This document shows, in pieces, positions 35,685 to 44,515 of a stretch of DNA of 54,136 bases. Made by a program: the position numbers and the translations under genes. The first letter of the stretch is position 1. Each line of letters starts with the position of its first letter. This DNA is from Dehalococcoidia bacterium. GTDB taxonomy: Bacteria; Chloroflexota; Dehalococcoidia; Dehalococcoidales; UBA1222. A model generated the notes under the pieces. The model had not been told where the DNA came from and did not search any database. It was given only the letters and a program-made list of their open reading frames with translations. The stretch is from positions 1 to 54,136 of the forward strand of contig QZJY01000007.1 of assembly GCA_003597995.1 (NCBI GenBank), in the 5' to 3' direction.

Positions 35685-35969
35685 ATGAAACGTAGTCATT
35701 CCTTCCAACCTTCCGACTATCCGGCGGCGGAGCTCGACCTGCACGCGCGCACCGTGGAAGAGGCCATCCCGCTCGTCGAGGAATTCCTGCATGACGCCTA
35801 TGCCCGGGGCTGGCAAAGAGTGCGCATCGTCCACGGCAAAGGCACCGGCACGCTGCGGCTGGAGGTGGACAGATACCTCTCGCGCAACTCACTGGTAGCC
35901 CGCCACCACCCGGCGGACCGTTTCCACGGCGGCAGTGGCGCCACAGAGGTGGAACTCAGCCGGAGATAG
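35685..35969 (+). CDS. Small Smr-domain protein (MutS2 C-terminal type)
   Basis: The 94-residue protein is essentially one Smr domain: LDLHARTVEEAIPLVEEFL, RVRIVHGKGTGTLRLEV with the HGxGxGxLR motif, then the RHHPADRFHGGSGATEV end. Smr domains nick DNA or RNA junctions. It lacks the MutS core, so this is a stand-alone form. Thirty or more bases of repeat separate it from nadD. Confidence 0.9.
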   Translation: MKRSHSFQPSDYPAAELDLHARTVEEAIPLVEEFLHDAYARGWQRVRIVHGKGTGTLRLEVDRYLSRNSLVARHHPADRFHGGSGATEVELSRR

Positions 35970-36014
35970 CTATTTTAGTAGCGGGGGATTCATAGGATTT
36001 TCCCAACATCTCTC

Positions 36015-36042
36015 CTCCGGGCGAGGCATGCCTCGCCCCTAC
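36015..36042. repeat. REP-type palindrome between smr and gyrB
   Basis: Core GGGCGAGGCATGCCTCGCCC with a right end CCCCTAC; the left outer end is degraded (CTCC). Confidence 0.82.
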
Positions 36043-36054
36043 ATCTGGACAAAA

Positions 36055-36084
36055 GTAAAAGGGAGGGCTAAAAACCCTCCCTTT
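36055..36084 (-). terminator. Terminator of gyrB
   Basis: On the minus strand AAAGGGAGGG, loop TTTTTAG, CCCTCCCTTTT, then ACTTTTG. Twenty-two bases after the gyrB stop. Confidence 0.8.
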
Positions 36085-36105
36085 GGTACTCTCCGAACTA
36101 GTTTC

Positions 36106-38046
<1,941 letters not shown>

Positions 38047-38153
38047 TCACCTTATCTAATGGGAGTCTTCAGATGCCGGAATACCTGGTGCTATTAAAAA
38101 TGCCCCCGCCCAGGCGGGCCGGGGTTCGGTTTTCAGGCTTACACATTTATATC

Positions 38154-38182
38154 ATTATAGCATATTTCAGGCATAGAGAAAA
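38154..38182 (-). promoter_or_regulatory. Candidate promoter of gyrB
   Basis: On the minus strand a TGC-TATAAT extended -10 (TATAAT at 38159-38154) lies 117 bases upstream of the ATG. The -35 is poor (TTTTCT). The leader contains a GC-rich hairpin (CCCGCC...GGCGGG class) at about 38103-38124. Confidence 0.45.
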
Positions 38183-38365
38183 AGGCTAAATAGTACTGCT
38201 GCTGGTTGAGGTGAATCTAAACTTCGCAGGACTTTCTGGAGGTAAGGCTATCTTAAGGAATCCATCCCCGCTTATTTGACAGAATTGATGGCGTCACCGT
38301 ATCTATGACATCGCTTCTATGAACGAGGTTCGACCCGGCGCTTCATCCGGCAACAAGAAATAGCT

Positions 38366-38412
38366 TATAATGATATTCGAGGTGTGGACAGTCCGCCTCA
38401 GGCGGACTGTCC
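38366..38412 (+). promoter_or_regulatory. folC -10 element and leader hairpin
   Basis: TATAAT at 38366-38371 predicts transcription from about 38378. The next 35 bases contain a perfect inverted repeat with 13-base arms, GGACAGTCCGCCT (38386-38398) and its complement (38400-38412), a copy of the GTCCGCC palindrome family. It sits 13 bases ahead of the chosen start. Confidence 0.55.
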
Positions 38413-38425
38413 TTGTTTAACGCAG

Positions 38426-39760
38426 ATGGATAAATATCAATCAGTCCTCGATTTTCTTTACAGTTTCGTCGATTACGAAACCTCCCACCAGCCGCGCTCG
38501 CCGCTGAACTACGACCTGCGGCGCATGGACGAGCTGCTGGCGAGGCTTGGCAATCCTCATCTCAAGGCTAGGACCGTCCATATTGCCGGGACTAAGGGCA
38601 AGGGCAGCACTGCGGCCATGGTCGCCTCCGTTCTCACCGCATCGGGCTACCACGCCGGCCTCTATACCTCTCCGCATCTGGTTGACATAAGAGAACGCAT
38701 GCGCGTGGACGGACGTCTCATTTCCAGGTCTGAATTTGTCAAACTCGCCGGGAGACTGAAACCCGAAGTCGAGGCCGTCAACGCCAGAGCCAGCTACGGC
38801 AGGCTCACCACCTTCGAGCTACTCACGGCGCTGGGTTTCATGTATTTCGCCGACAAGCGGGTTGATTTCCAGGTGGTGGAGGTGGGGCTGGGCGGCAGGC
38901 TCGATGCGACGAATGTCGTCAAACCCGAAGTCTGTGCCATTACCACTCTCGGCCTGGACCACACCGATGTTTTGGGCGACACGCTGGCCAAAATCGCAAC
39001 CGAGAAGGCCGGCATTATCAAGCCGGGCGTTCCGGTGGTGAGCGCGCGTCAGGAGGCTGAAGCCGCGGAGGTAATAGAGGAGTTCTGCCGGCGCAACGAT
39101 GCAAGACGCATACTTGTCGGTCGGGACATCGCTTACTCCAGCCGGGGTGAGGAAGACGGCGTCCAGTCGCTTGAGATAAAGGGCAGGCTCGGCACGTATG
39201 AAGCGGCTCTCCCCCTGCGCGGCCGCTTCCAGCAGGAAAACGCCGCCGTGGCGGTCGGAGTCCTTGAAGTGCTGGCTGAGAGAGGATTTAGCGTCACTCA
39301 GAAGAGTATCGTCAAAGGGCTGCAAAAAGTGCGCTGGCCCGGCCGTTTCCAGGTCATCCGCCGGCGTCCTGCGGTCGTTATCGACGGGGCTCACAACCCG
39401 CAGGCGGCGCGCGAACTCAGGCTGGCCATAGAAGCTTTCCTCGCCGGCAGGGCGCCCGGACGCCGGATACTGGTCATCGGCATGTCGTCGGATAAAGACT
39501 GCCAAACGGTCGCTTCAGAACTCGCTCCGCTTTTCGATACGGTTATTGTCACACGTTCACGCCATCCGCGCGCGCTGGCAGTCGATATTCTCTCGTCCGA
39601 GTTCATCAAGTATGGCTGCGATGTCGAAACGGCGGATTCAGTCGCGGCAGCCATGAGGCGGGCAGTTGAACTGGCGAAGAATAACGGCTTCGCCTGCGCC
39701 ACCGGTTCGCTCTTTATCGTCGGTGAAGCGCTGGAGTGGGCCGACAAGCCGGGCTACTAG
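38426..39760 (+). CDS. folC: Folylpolyglutamate / dihydrofolate synthase
   Basis: The 444-residue Mur-ligase-family protein has the P-loop GTKGKGSTAAMVASVL, TSPHLVDIRERM, VVEVGLGGRLDATNVV, and the C-terminal HNPQAARELRLA and GMSSDKDC. It adds glutamate to folates and may also make dihydrofolate. I use ATG 38426 because the in-frame GTG at 38384 lies inside the hairpin, six bases after the predicted transcript start, and adds a non-conserved peptide. Confidence 0.93.
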   Translation: MDKYQSVLDFLYSFVDYETSHQPRSPLNYDLRRMDELLARLGNPHLKARTVHIAGTKGKGSTAAMVASVLTASGYHAGLYTSPHLVDIRERMRVDGRLISRSEFVKLAGRLKPEVEAVNARASYGRLTTFELLTALGFMYFADKRVDFQVVEVGLGGRLDATNVVKPEVCAITTLGLDHTDVLGDTLAKIATEKAGIIKPGVPVVSARQEAEAAEVIEEFCRRNDARRILVGRDIAYSSRGEEDGVQSLEIKGRLGTYEAALPLRGRFQQENAAVAVGVLEVLAERGFSVTQKSIVKGLQKVRWPGRFQVIRRRPAVVIDGAHNPQAARELRLAIEAFLAGRAPGRRILVIGMSSDKDCQTVASELAPLFDTVIVTRSRHPRALAVDILSSEFIKYGCDVETADSVAAAMRRAVELAKNNGFACATGSLFIVGEALEWADKPGY

Positions 39761-39770
39761 CCGCTGAGCG

Positions 39771-40040
39771 CTACTGGGTCGCGCCGGCGATCTCGAAGTT
39801 GGTCTTAGCCTCGGTGGGCAGCATGCGCTCCAGGACTTTTTCCATGGCCATGCTGTGGGCGCACAGCCCCCAGGCGCTGAAGAAATCGCAGGTGCAAAAC
39901 CACTTGTTGTCTTTATAGCAGGTGGTGTGGTCGTCATTAGTGCCGCGAAATTTGACGGAGAAATCGGTGAAGGTGATGCGTTCGGGTTCCTGGGCGTAGC
40001 GATGGGCCTTTTCAATCTTGCCGATAAGACTGGACTGCAT
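39771..40040 (-). CDS. Small SWIM zinc-finger protein
   Basis: The 89-residue protein has a SWIM finger, C49-x-C51-x8-C60-x-H62 (WFCTCDFFSAWGLCAHSMAM), after a beta-hairpin (ITFTDFSVKFRG...CYKDNKW). SWIM fingers bind DNA or proteins. There is no attached helicase or transposase domain. An AGAGGAGG site precedes ATG 40040. The leader holds a short peptide frame and a terminator hairpin (see next entries), so expression is probably attenuated. Confidence 0.87.
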   Translation of the reverse strand: MQSSLIGKIEKAHRYAQEPERITFTDFSVKFRGTNDDHTTCYKDNKWFCTCDFFSAWGLCAHSMAMEKVLERMLPTEAKTNFEIAGATQ

Positions 40041-40060
40041 GGCACACCTCCTCTTAAATT

Positions 40061-40097
40061 AAAAAAAGCACCGGCTTATGCAAAGCCCGGTGCTTTT
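40061..40097 (-). terminator. Terminator hairpin in the SWIM gene leader (attenuator)
   Basis: On the minus strand AAAGCACCGG pairs with CCGGTGCTTT around a partly paired loop, followed by seven T. It ends about 20 bases before the SWIM start codon, so termination here would prevent expression of the gene. Confidence 0.75.
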
Positions 40098-40128
40098 AAT
40101 TTCCCTCCGAGACAATAAACACTTTCAT
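40096..40128 (-). CDS. Putative 10-residue leader peptide of the SWIM gene
   Basis: ATG 40128 opens MKVFIVSEGN and stops (TAA) at the first base pairs of the terminator hairpin. AGGAG lies nine bases ahead (40142-40138). The position between promoter and terminator is that of attenuation leader peptides. No run of one regulatory amino acid is present, so the signal is unclear. Too short to be sure that it is translated. Confidence 0.45.
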   Translation of the reverse strand: MKVFIVSEGN

Positions 40129-40156
40129 AGCGGTGTTCTCCTAGGGGTACAGCCCT

Positions 40157-40185
40157 ATTTTACCCCGTCAGGGACGGCTTGTCCA
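40157..40185 (-). promoter_or_regulatory. Promoter of the SWIM leader transcript
   Basis: On the minus strand TGGACA (40185-40180), 17 bases, TAAAAT (40162-40157). Transcription would begin near 40150, giving a leader of about 110 bases. Confidence 0.65.
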
Positions 40186-40365
40186 TAGGGTGTCAGGCGT
40201 GACGCTGAAACTTTAGAAAAATTTAATGCCTTGCGACTTTCGGGAGACTCCGCCAGCGCTACAAAGGGAGTTGGTCGCCATCAGCTATATTGACAGCACC
40301 CTTCATTCAAGTTAGATTTATCTGAGAACCGAATACAGGTCGGCTTGTAATCAAAGGAGGACTAC

Positions 40366-40782
40366 ATGATGATTGAGCGCGTCCATGAGCACATCACGCA
40401 GGAGCTGCAGCAGAACGCCCGCACCGACACCATTTTCATCCTCACCGCCATATTCTTGAATCTCGTCACCCTCGGCATCAACTCCGGCCAGGCTTCGCGC
40501 AATCCCAAGGATGCCACCGCCTGGATTGTGTTCTTCACCTTCACCGCCCTTGTGATAGTCATCAATTTCGTCGTCGTCAACGGGCTGCTCAAGGGCAAGC
40601 AGATGCGCACCAAGCTGATAACCGGCCTGCTCAAGATGTACAAGGACAACAACGTGGAGGGCTATTACGACCCCACCCTGCTCACCAATTACTCCACGCG
40701 CTATAACCTTTTCCTGCTGGCGGTGGGTTTTACCGGCGTAGTCGCGCTGTTAGTCCCCATCTTCCTGCTCGGCGGTCGGTAG
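40366..40782 (+). CDS. Small membrane protein of unknown function
   Basis: The 138-residue protein has three hydrophobic helices, at about 22-40 (TIFILTAIFLNLVTLGIN), 51-74 (AWIVFFTFTALVIVINFVVV) and 113-136 (YNLFLLAVGFTGVVALLVPI). Between the second and third is a charged cytoplasmic or outer loop (KGKQMRTKLITGLLKMYKDNNVEGYYDPTLLTNYS). I do not recognise a family. AAAGGAGG precedes ATG 40366. It is two bases ahead of dtd and probably cotranscribed. Confidence 0.78.
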   Translation: MMIERVHEHITQELQQNARTDTIFILTAIFLNLVTLGINSGQASRNPKDATAWIVFFTFTALVIVINFVVVNGLLKGKQMRTKLITGLLKMYKDNNVEGYYDPTLLTNYSTRYNLFLLAVGFTGVVALLVPIFLLGGR

Positions 40783-40784
40783 CT

Positions 40785-41243
40785 TTGAAGGCACTGCTTC
40801 AGCGTGTCTCCTCGGCAAAGGTCACTATCGAGGGGACGGAGGTCGGGTGCATCGGCCCCGGTCTCTGCGTGCTGGTGGGCGTGGCGGCTGGCGACACGGA
40901 AAAAGACGCGGACTACCTCGTCTCCAAGCTGGCCGGGCTGCGCATCTTTGCCGATGAGGCCGGCAAGTTTAACCTCTCACTGCTGGATGTTAAGGGCGAG
41001 ATGCTGCTCGTCAGCCAGTTCACCCTGCTGGCGGACGCCCGCCACGGACGGCGCCCCGGCTTTACCGATGCCGCCCCGCCGGAGATAGCTGAAAAGCTGT
41101 TCAACCTCTTTGTGGAAAAAGCGAGAGCGACGGGGCTTAAAGTGGCAACGGGACGATTTCAGGCGTATATGCAGGTGGAGATAGTCAACGACGGCCCGGT
41201 GACCATCATGCTGGACAGCCGGAGCAATAATTTTGCTTCATAA
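40785..41243 (+). CDS. dtd: D-aminoacyl-tRNA deacylase
   Basis: The 152-residue protein is a complete DTD: LKALLQRVSSAKVTIEG at the start, the SQFTLLADARHGRRPGF active-site loop and the NDGPVTIMLDS Gly-cisPro motif. It removes D-amino acids (and glycine) mischarged on tRNA. The start is TTG 40785, which gives the conserved N-terminus, directly after the membrane-protein gene. Confidence 0.94.
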   Translation: MKALLQRVSSAKVTIEGTEVGCIGPGLCVLVGVAAGDTEKDADYLVSKLAGLRIFADEAGKFNLSLLDVKGEMLLVSQFTLLADARHGRRPGFTDAAPPEIAEKLFNLFVEKARATGLKVATGRFQAYMQVEIVNDGPVTIMLDSRSNNFAS

Positions 41244-41255
41244 GGAGCTGAGGAA

Positions 41256-42167
41256 ATGGCACCAATTTATTCAGCACCTATGCCATCGTCAGAAATTAAA
41301 AAGCTGGCAAAAATTGTACATGATGAGATGTACTCAATTGAGAATACTTTAAAGCGACGCGGTTATATTTATGCAGGCGAAGGACAGCTTGATAACATCT
41401 TATTGCCTAAAAATGCAAGCAATGTGGACAAATATTTCTTTTATATGGGTAGTTGTACATTCAGGAAACTACTTAAGAAAATGGTTGGTAAAAACACAGG
41501 TATAAGCTATGACGAATTCGAAAAGGATTGTGGAACAGCTAAACGCACAGAATACCTTGATTTCTTAGTACAATCTGGAATTTTAAGCAAAGACAATTCT
41601 GGTTTTTATAATCTCGCCGTAAATGTCAATGACTATGGCCATACGTTAGAGTGGTATGTTTCGGAATTATTCAAACGTGAATTGGGATGCACATCTGCTT
41701 GGGGTGTGGCTGTTGAAGCCGTAGGTGCTGGTGGTGATTTCGATGTACTTGCTCGTATTGAATCCCAATTAGCCTATGTTGAAACCAAGTGTTCTACGCC
41801 AAATAAGATTAGCACCTCCGATGTGTGCCATTTTCTGCAAAGAGATCAGGATTTGGATCCCGACATATCTATTTTTTTAATTGACACAGAAGATGACATT
41901 TCCGAACTGATTGCAAGGTTTGAGGACGTAATGACGCCTACAATCGCGAGGGACTCAAATATCAAAGATTCAAACTTCCATTACAGAATTGAACAACTCT
42001 CAGATTTTGGTAATATCAATCATTTCCTGCGCCGTGTCTTTCTCATTAACAGTAAACCCTCAATTTTAACCAATATACGTTATTGTTTGAACTACTATTT
42101 TGCTATTGTGACTCATTCTATTTATGCATCGAGAAGCCGGCGTATGGATTTTGTGCCTAAGACGTGA
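41256..42167 (+). CDS. PD-(D/E)XK-nuclease-like protein
   Basis: The 303-residue protein is not a named family to me. It contains GAGGDFDVLARIESQLAYVETKCS (D161/D163, E176-x-K178), the metal-binding core of PD-(D/E)XK nucleases, with E133 in HTLEWYVSELF as likely upstream acidic residue. The N-terminal third looks helical (KKMVGKNTGISYDEFEKDCGTAKRTEYLDFLVQSGIL), like a winged-helix recognition part. The composition is lower in GC than the flanking genes, which suggests transfer. No methylase or helicase is adjacent. It may be a lone restriction or defence nuclease. ATG 41256 follows AAGGAGCTGAGG. Confidence 0.68.
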   Translation: MAPIYSAPMPSSEIKKLAKIVHDEMYSIENTLKRRGYIYAGEGQLDNILLPKNASNVDKYFFYMGSCTFRKLLKKMVGKNTGISYDEFEKDCGTAKRTEYLDFLVQSGILSKDNSGFYNLAVNVNDYGHTLEWYVSELFKRELGCTSAWGVAVEAVGAGGDFDVLARIESQLAYVETKCSTPNKISTSDVCHFLQRDQDLDPDISIFLIDTEDDISELIARFEDVMTPTIARDSNIKDSNFHYRIEQLSDFGNINHFLRRVFLINSKPSILTNIRYCLNYYFAIVTHSIYASRSRRMDFVPKT

Positions 42168-42203
42168 ATGTCTTTATTTAGCCTAATATTGCAAATCTTC
42201 GTA

Positions 42204-42222
42204 ATTGCAAACCACTTGCAAT
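42204..42222. promoter_or_regulatory. Nur-type operator overlapping the fur-family promoter
   Basis: The perfect inverted repeat ATTGCAA-ACCAC-TTGCAAT matches the TTGCAA-N5-TTGCAA box described for the nickel regulator Nur. The second TTGCAA (42216-42221) is also the -35 of a promoter whose -10 is TACAAT (42239-42244, spacer 17). A further TTGCAA lies at 42189. The transcript would start about three bases before the ATG, so the mRNA is nearly leaderless and autoregulated. Confidence 0.75.
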
Positions 42223-42253
42223 AACTTTCAGCCTCTGCTACAATTTTTCTGCT

Positions 42254-42673
42254 ATGACCCATGTGAAGGATATTGCCTCCCGCCTCGCGCAGAAAGGCTA
42301 CCGCATGACGCCCCAGCGGCTGATGATACTGGAGGCCATCGAGGGAGCCAGCGGCCATATCAGCGCCGAGGAAATCTACCGGGACATACGCCGGCGCTAC
42401 CCCGGCCTCAACATCTCCACCGTCTACCGCACGCTCGAACTGCTCAAAGAGATGGGCATGGTGACCGAGACCGATATGGGCGACGGGCGGGTGCGTTTCC
42501 ACAGCGCCGGCCACGAGCATCATCACCATCTGGTTTGCTCGAAATGCGGCAAAGTCATCGACCTGGATGAGGAGACGCTGTCGCCTCTCACCGTTGCCTT
42601 GTCTGAGAAGTATGGCTTCCGCGCCGACCTGAAACACCTGGCTATCTTTGGACGCTGCAAGGGCTGCGACTGA
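42254..42673 (+). CDS. Fur-family metal-dependent regulator, probably Nur (nickel)
   Basis: The 139-residue protein has the Fur winged helix (YRMTPQRLMILEAIEGASGHISAEEIY and NISTVYRTLELLKEMGMV), the metal-binding histidine run HEHHHHLVCSKC, and C-terminal CKGC, giving two CxxC pairs for structural zinc. It lies directly ahead of a nickel/cobalt transporter operon, and both carry TTGCAA palindromes, so nickel sensing is favoured over iron or zinc. ATG 42254 fits the family start but is close to the predicted +1. Confidence 0.9.
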   Translation: MTHVKDIASRLAQKGYRMTPQRLMILEAIEGASGHISAEEIYRDIRRRYPGLNISTVYRTLELLKEMGMVTETDMGDGRVRFHSAGHEHHHHLVCSKCGKVIDLDEETLSPLTVALSEKYGFRADLKHLAIFGRCKGCD

Positions 42674-42690
42674 TTTTTTTTAATTTATAG

Positions 42691-42717
42691 CTGCAACTAA
42701 TTGCAGTTGCATATAAT
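42691..42717 (+). promoter_or_regulatory. Operator and -10 of the cbiM operon
   Basis: CTGCAA-CTAA-TTGCAG (42691-42706), a near relative of the TTGCAA-N5-TTGCAA box, lies just upstream of TATAAT (42712-42717). A repressor bound here would block polymerase. The spacing is four rather than five. Confidence 0.6.
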
Positions 42718-42749
42718 AGCAAAGGAAAAAAAGGAGGGAAGGAAACTGT

Positions 42750-43388
42750 ATGCATATTCCCGATGGTTTTCTCAACGCAGGCACAATGGCGGGGACGGCG
42801 GTGGTTTCGGCCGGCGGGCTGGCTAATGCCGTCAGAATAGTCGGCAAGAATCTGGGCGAAAAACAGGTTCCGCTCATGGGCATCATGGCAGCCTTTGTCT
42901 TCGCTGCTCAAATGCTCAATTTCCCCGTAGCCGGGGGCACTTCGGGGCACTTTTTGGGCGCTGCCCTGTGTGCCATCCTGCTCGGACCGTGGGCCGCGGT
43001 CATCATTCTGGCCCTGGTGCTTATCGCCCAGTGCTTTATCTTTCAGGACGGCGGGATGCTGGCGCTGGGGGCCAACATATTCAACATGGGCATCATAGGC
43101 GGGCTGGGGTCATATCTGCTCTACCGCCTGGGTAACAAACTCATGGGGGATAATCTCCGTTCTAAAATGATTTCGGGCTATTTTGCCGCGTGGGCTTCAG
43201 TTGTACTGGCTGCCACGGCTGCTTCTTTGGAACTGGCCATCTCGGGCGCCTCTCCCCTGGGCGTGGTATTACCGGCCATGCTCAGCGTGCACGTTATTAT
43301 CGGGCTGGTCGAAGGCGCGATTACTGTGTCTGCTCTGGCTTTGATTCGCAGCACACGCGCCGATCTGCTGGAATTGCAGAAAGCATAG
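42750..43388 (+). CDS. cbiM: Energy-coupling-factor nickel/cobalt transporter, substrate-binding subunit CbiM
   Basis: The 212-residue polytopic protein starts MHIPDGFL, where the N-terminal methionine and His2 are metal ligands in CbiM/NikM. It also has FPVAGGTSGHFLGAALCAILLGPWAA and FQDGGMLALGANIFNMG, typical of the family. It binds and moves Co2+ or Ni2+ together with CbiN, CbiQ and CbiO. The operator suggests nickel. Confidence 0.93.
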   Translation: MHIPDGFLNAGTMAGTAVVSAGGLANAVRIVGKNLGEKQVPLMGIMAAFVFAAQMLNFPVAGGTSGHFLGAALCAILLGPWAAVIILALVLIAQCFIFQDGGMLALGANIFNMGIIGGLGSYLLYRLGNKLMGDNLRSKMISGYFAAWASVVLAATAASLELAISGASPLGVVLPAMLSVHVIIGLVEGAITVSALALIRSTRADLLELQKA

Positions 43389-43394
43389 GAGCAA

Positions 43395-43703
43395 ATGATG
43401 AATAAAAAGTGGTGGTTGATCGCCTTTATCTTCTGCCTGGCTGTAGCGGCGCTGTCTCCCCTGGCCTCGTCCTCTCCCGACGGGCTGGAGCGTGTGGCCG
43501 AGGGCAAGGGATTTCTGGGACTGGCTGGCTCCTCGCCATTCTCCGTCATCGCCGACTACGCCTTTCCCGGCATTCACAATGAAGCGCTGGCTACCATTCT
43601 GGCCGGCTGGCTGGGGACTGTGATTGTCTTCGGGCTGGCCTACGGCGTTACCTGGCTTATCACCCGGGCCCGTCAATCGAAGCTCATGCCGACAAATCAA
43701 TAG
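43395..43703 (+). CDS. PDGLE-domain subunit (CbiN-like)
   Basis: The 102-residue protein has two membrane helices (WWLIAFIFCLAVAALSPLA and ALATILAGWLGTVIVFGLAYGV) around an outer loop with SSPDGLERVAE, the PDGLE motif. Such proteins replace or match CbiN/NikN and are needed for metal loading of CbiM. It starts six bases after cbiM. Confidence 0.88.
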   Translation: MMNKKWWLIAFIFCLAVAALSPLASSSPDGLERVAEGKGFLGLAGSSPFSVIADYAFPGIHNEALATILAGWLGTVIVFGLAYGVTWLITRARQSKLMPTNQ

Positions 43704-43723
43704 TGTGGTTGGCTTAACAACGC

Positions 43724-44515
43724 ATGAAATATCATTTTCTCGACCAGTACCGCGAGGTCGATAGCTTCTTGCACCGCCTCGACCCGCGCGCCAAGTTTAT
43801 AGCTACGCTGGCTCTGGTGACGGCCATAGTGCTGATACCCAGGGCCAGCTGGCTGGCTTACGGCCTTTTCCTTATCCTCATTTTCGCACTGCTGCTGCTT
43901 TCCCGCGTGCCGCCCCTTTATGTGCTCAGGCGTTCGCTGACGGTGCTGCCCTTCGTGCTGATGATCGCCATTTTCATGCCTTTCTTCAAAGAAGGGACAG
44001 CGGTGTGGGGTTTCGACCTCGGCTCGTGGCATATCGGCGTCACGCGCGAAGGGCTGGAACTGGTGGGGGGCATATTAGCCAAAGCCTGGCTGTCTGTTCT
44101 GGCACTCATTCTGCTCACGGCCACCACCAGCATGGCGGACCTCTTAAAAGGGCTGGAAAAACTGAAGATGCCTTCTATTATGGTAATGCTGATGAGCTTC
44201 ATGTACCGCTATCTTTTCGTGATAAGCGATGAGTCCGCGCGCCTCAGGCTGGCGCGCGACAGCCGCAGCTTCGGCGGAGGTGTGAGGCTGCATGTAAGGG
44301 CGCTGGGTTATATGGCGGGAGCGCTTTTTCTGCGCAGCTTCGAGCGCGGCGAGCGCATCTACGGAGCCATGCTCTCGCGCGGTTTCGACGGCCACAGCCG
44401 TTCCCTCAACGAGCTTAGTTTCGGCATTTCTGATGTCGCTTTTATGATAATTATAGTTCTGGCGGCCATCGTTATAGGCCTGTCGCCGCTATTGACGAGG
44501 AACTTGATTGGCTGA
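43724..44515 (+). CDS. cbiQ: ECF transporter T component CbiQ
   Basis: The 263-residue membrane protein begins FLDQYREVDSFLHRLDPRAKF and contains the coupling helices with ARDSRSFGG and AMLSRGFDG, the Ala-Arg-Gly-like motifs that contact the ATPase. It is the transmembrane coupling subunit of the metal importer. It overlaps cbiO by eight bases. Confidence 0.92.
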   Translation: MKYHFLDQYREVDSFLHRLDPRAKFIATLALVTAIVLIPRASWLAYGLFLILIFALLLLSRVPPLYVLRRSLTVLPFVLMIAIFMPFFKEGTAVWGFDLGSWHIGVTREGLELVGGILAKAWLSVLALILLTATTSMADLLKGLEKLKMPSIMVMLMSFMYRYLFVISDESARLRLARDSRSFGGGVRLHVRALGYMAGALFLRSFERGERIYGAMLSRGFDGHSRSLNELSFGISDVAFMIIIVLAAIVIGLSPLLTRNLIG

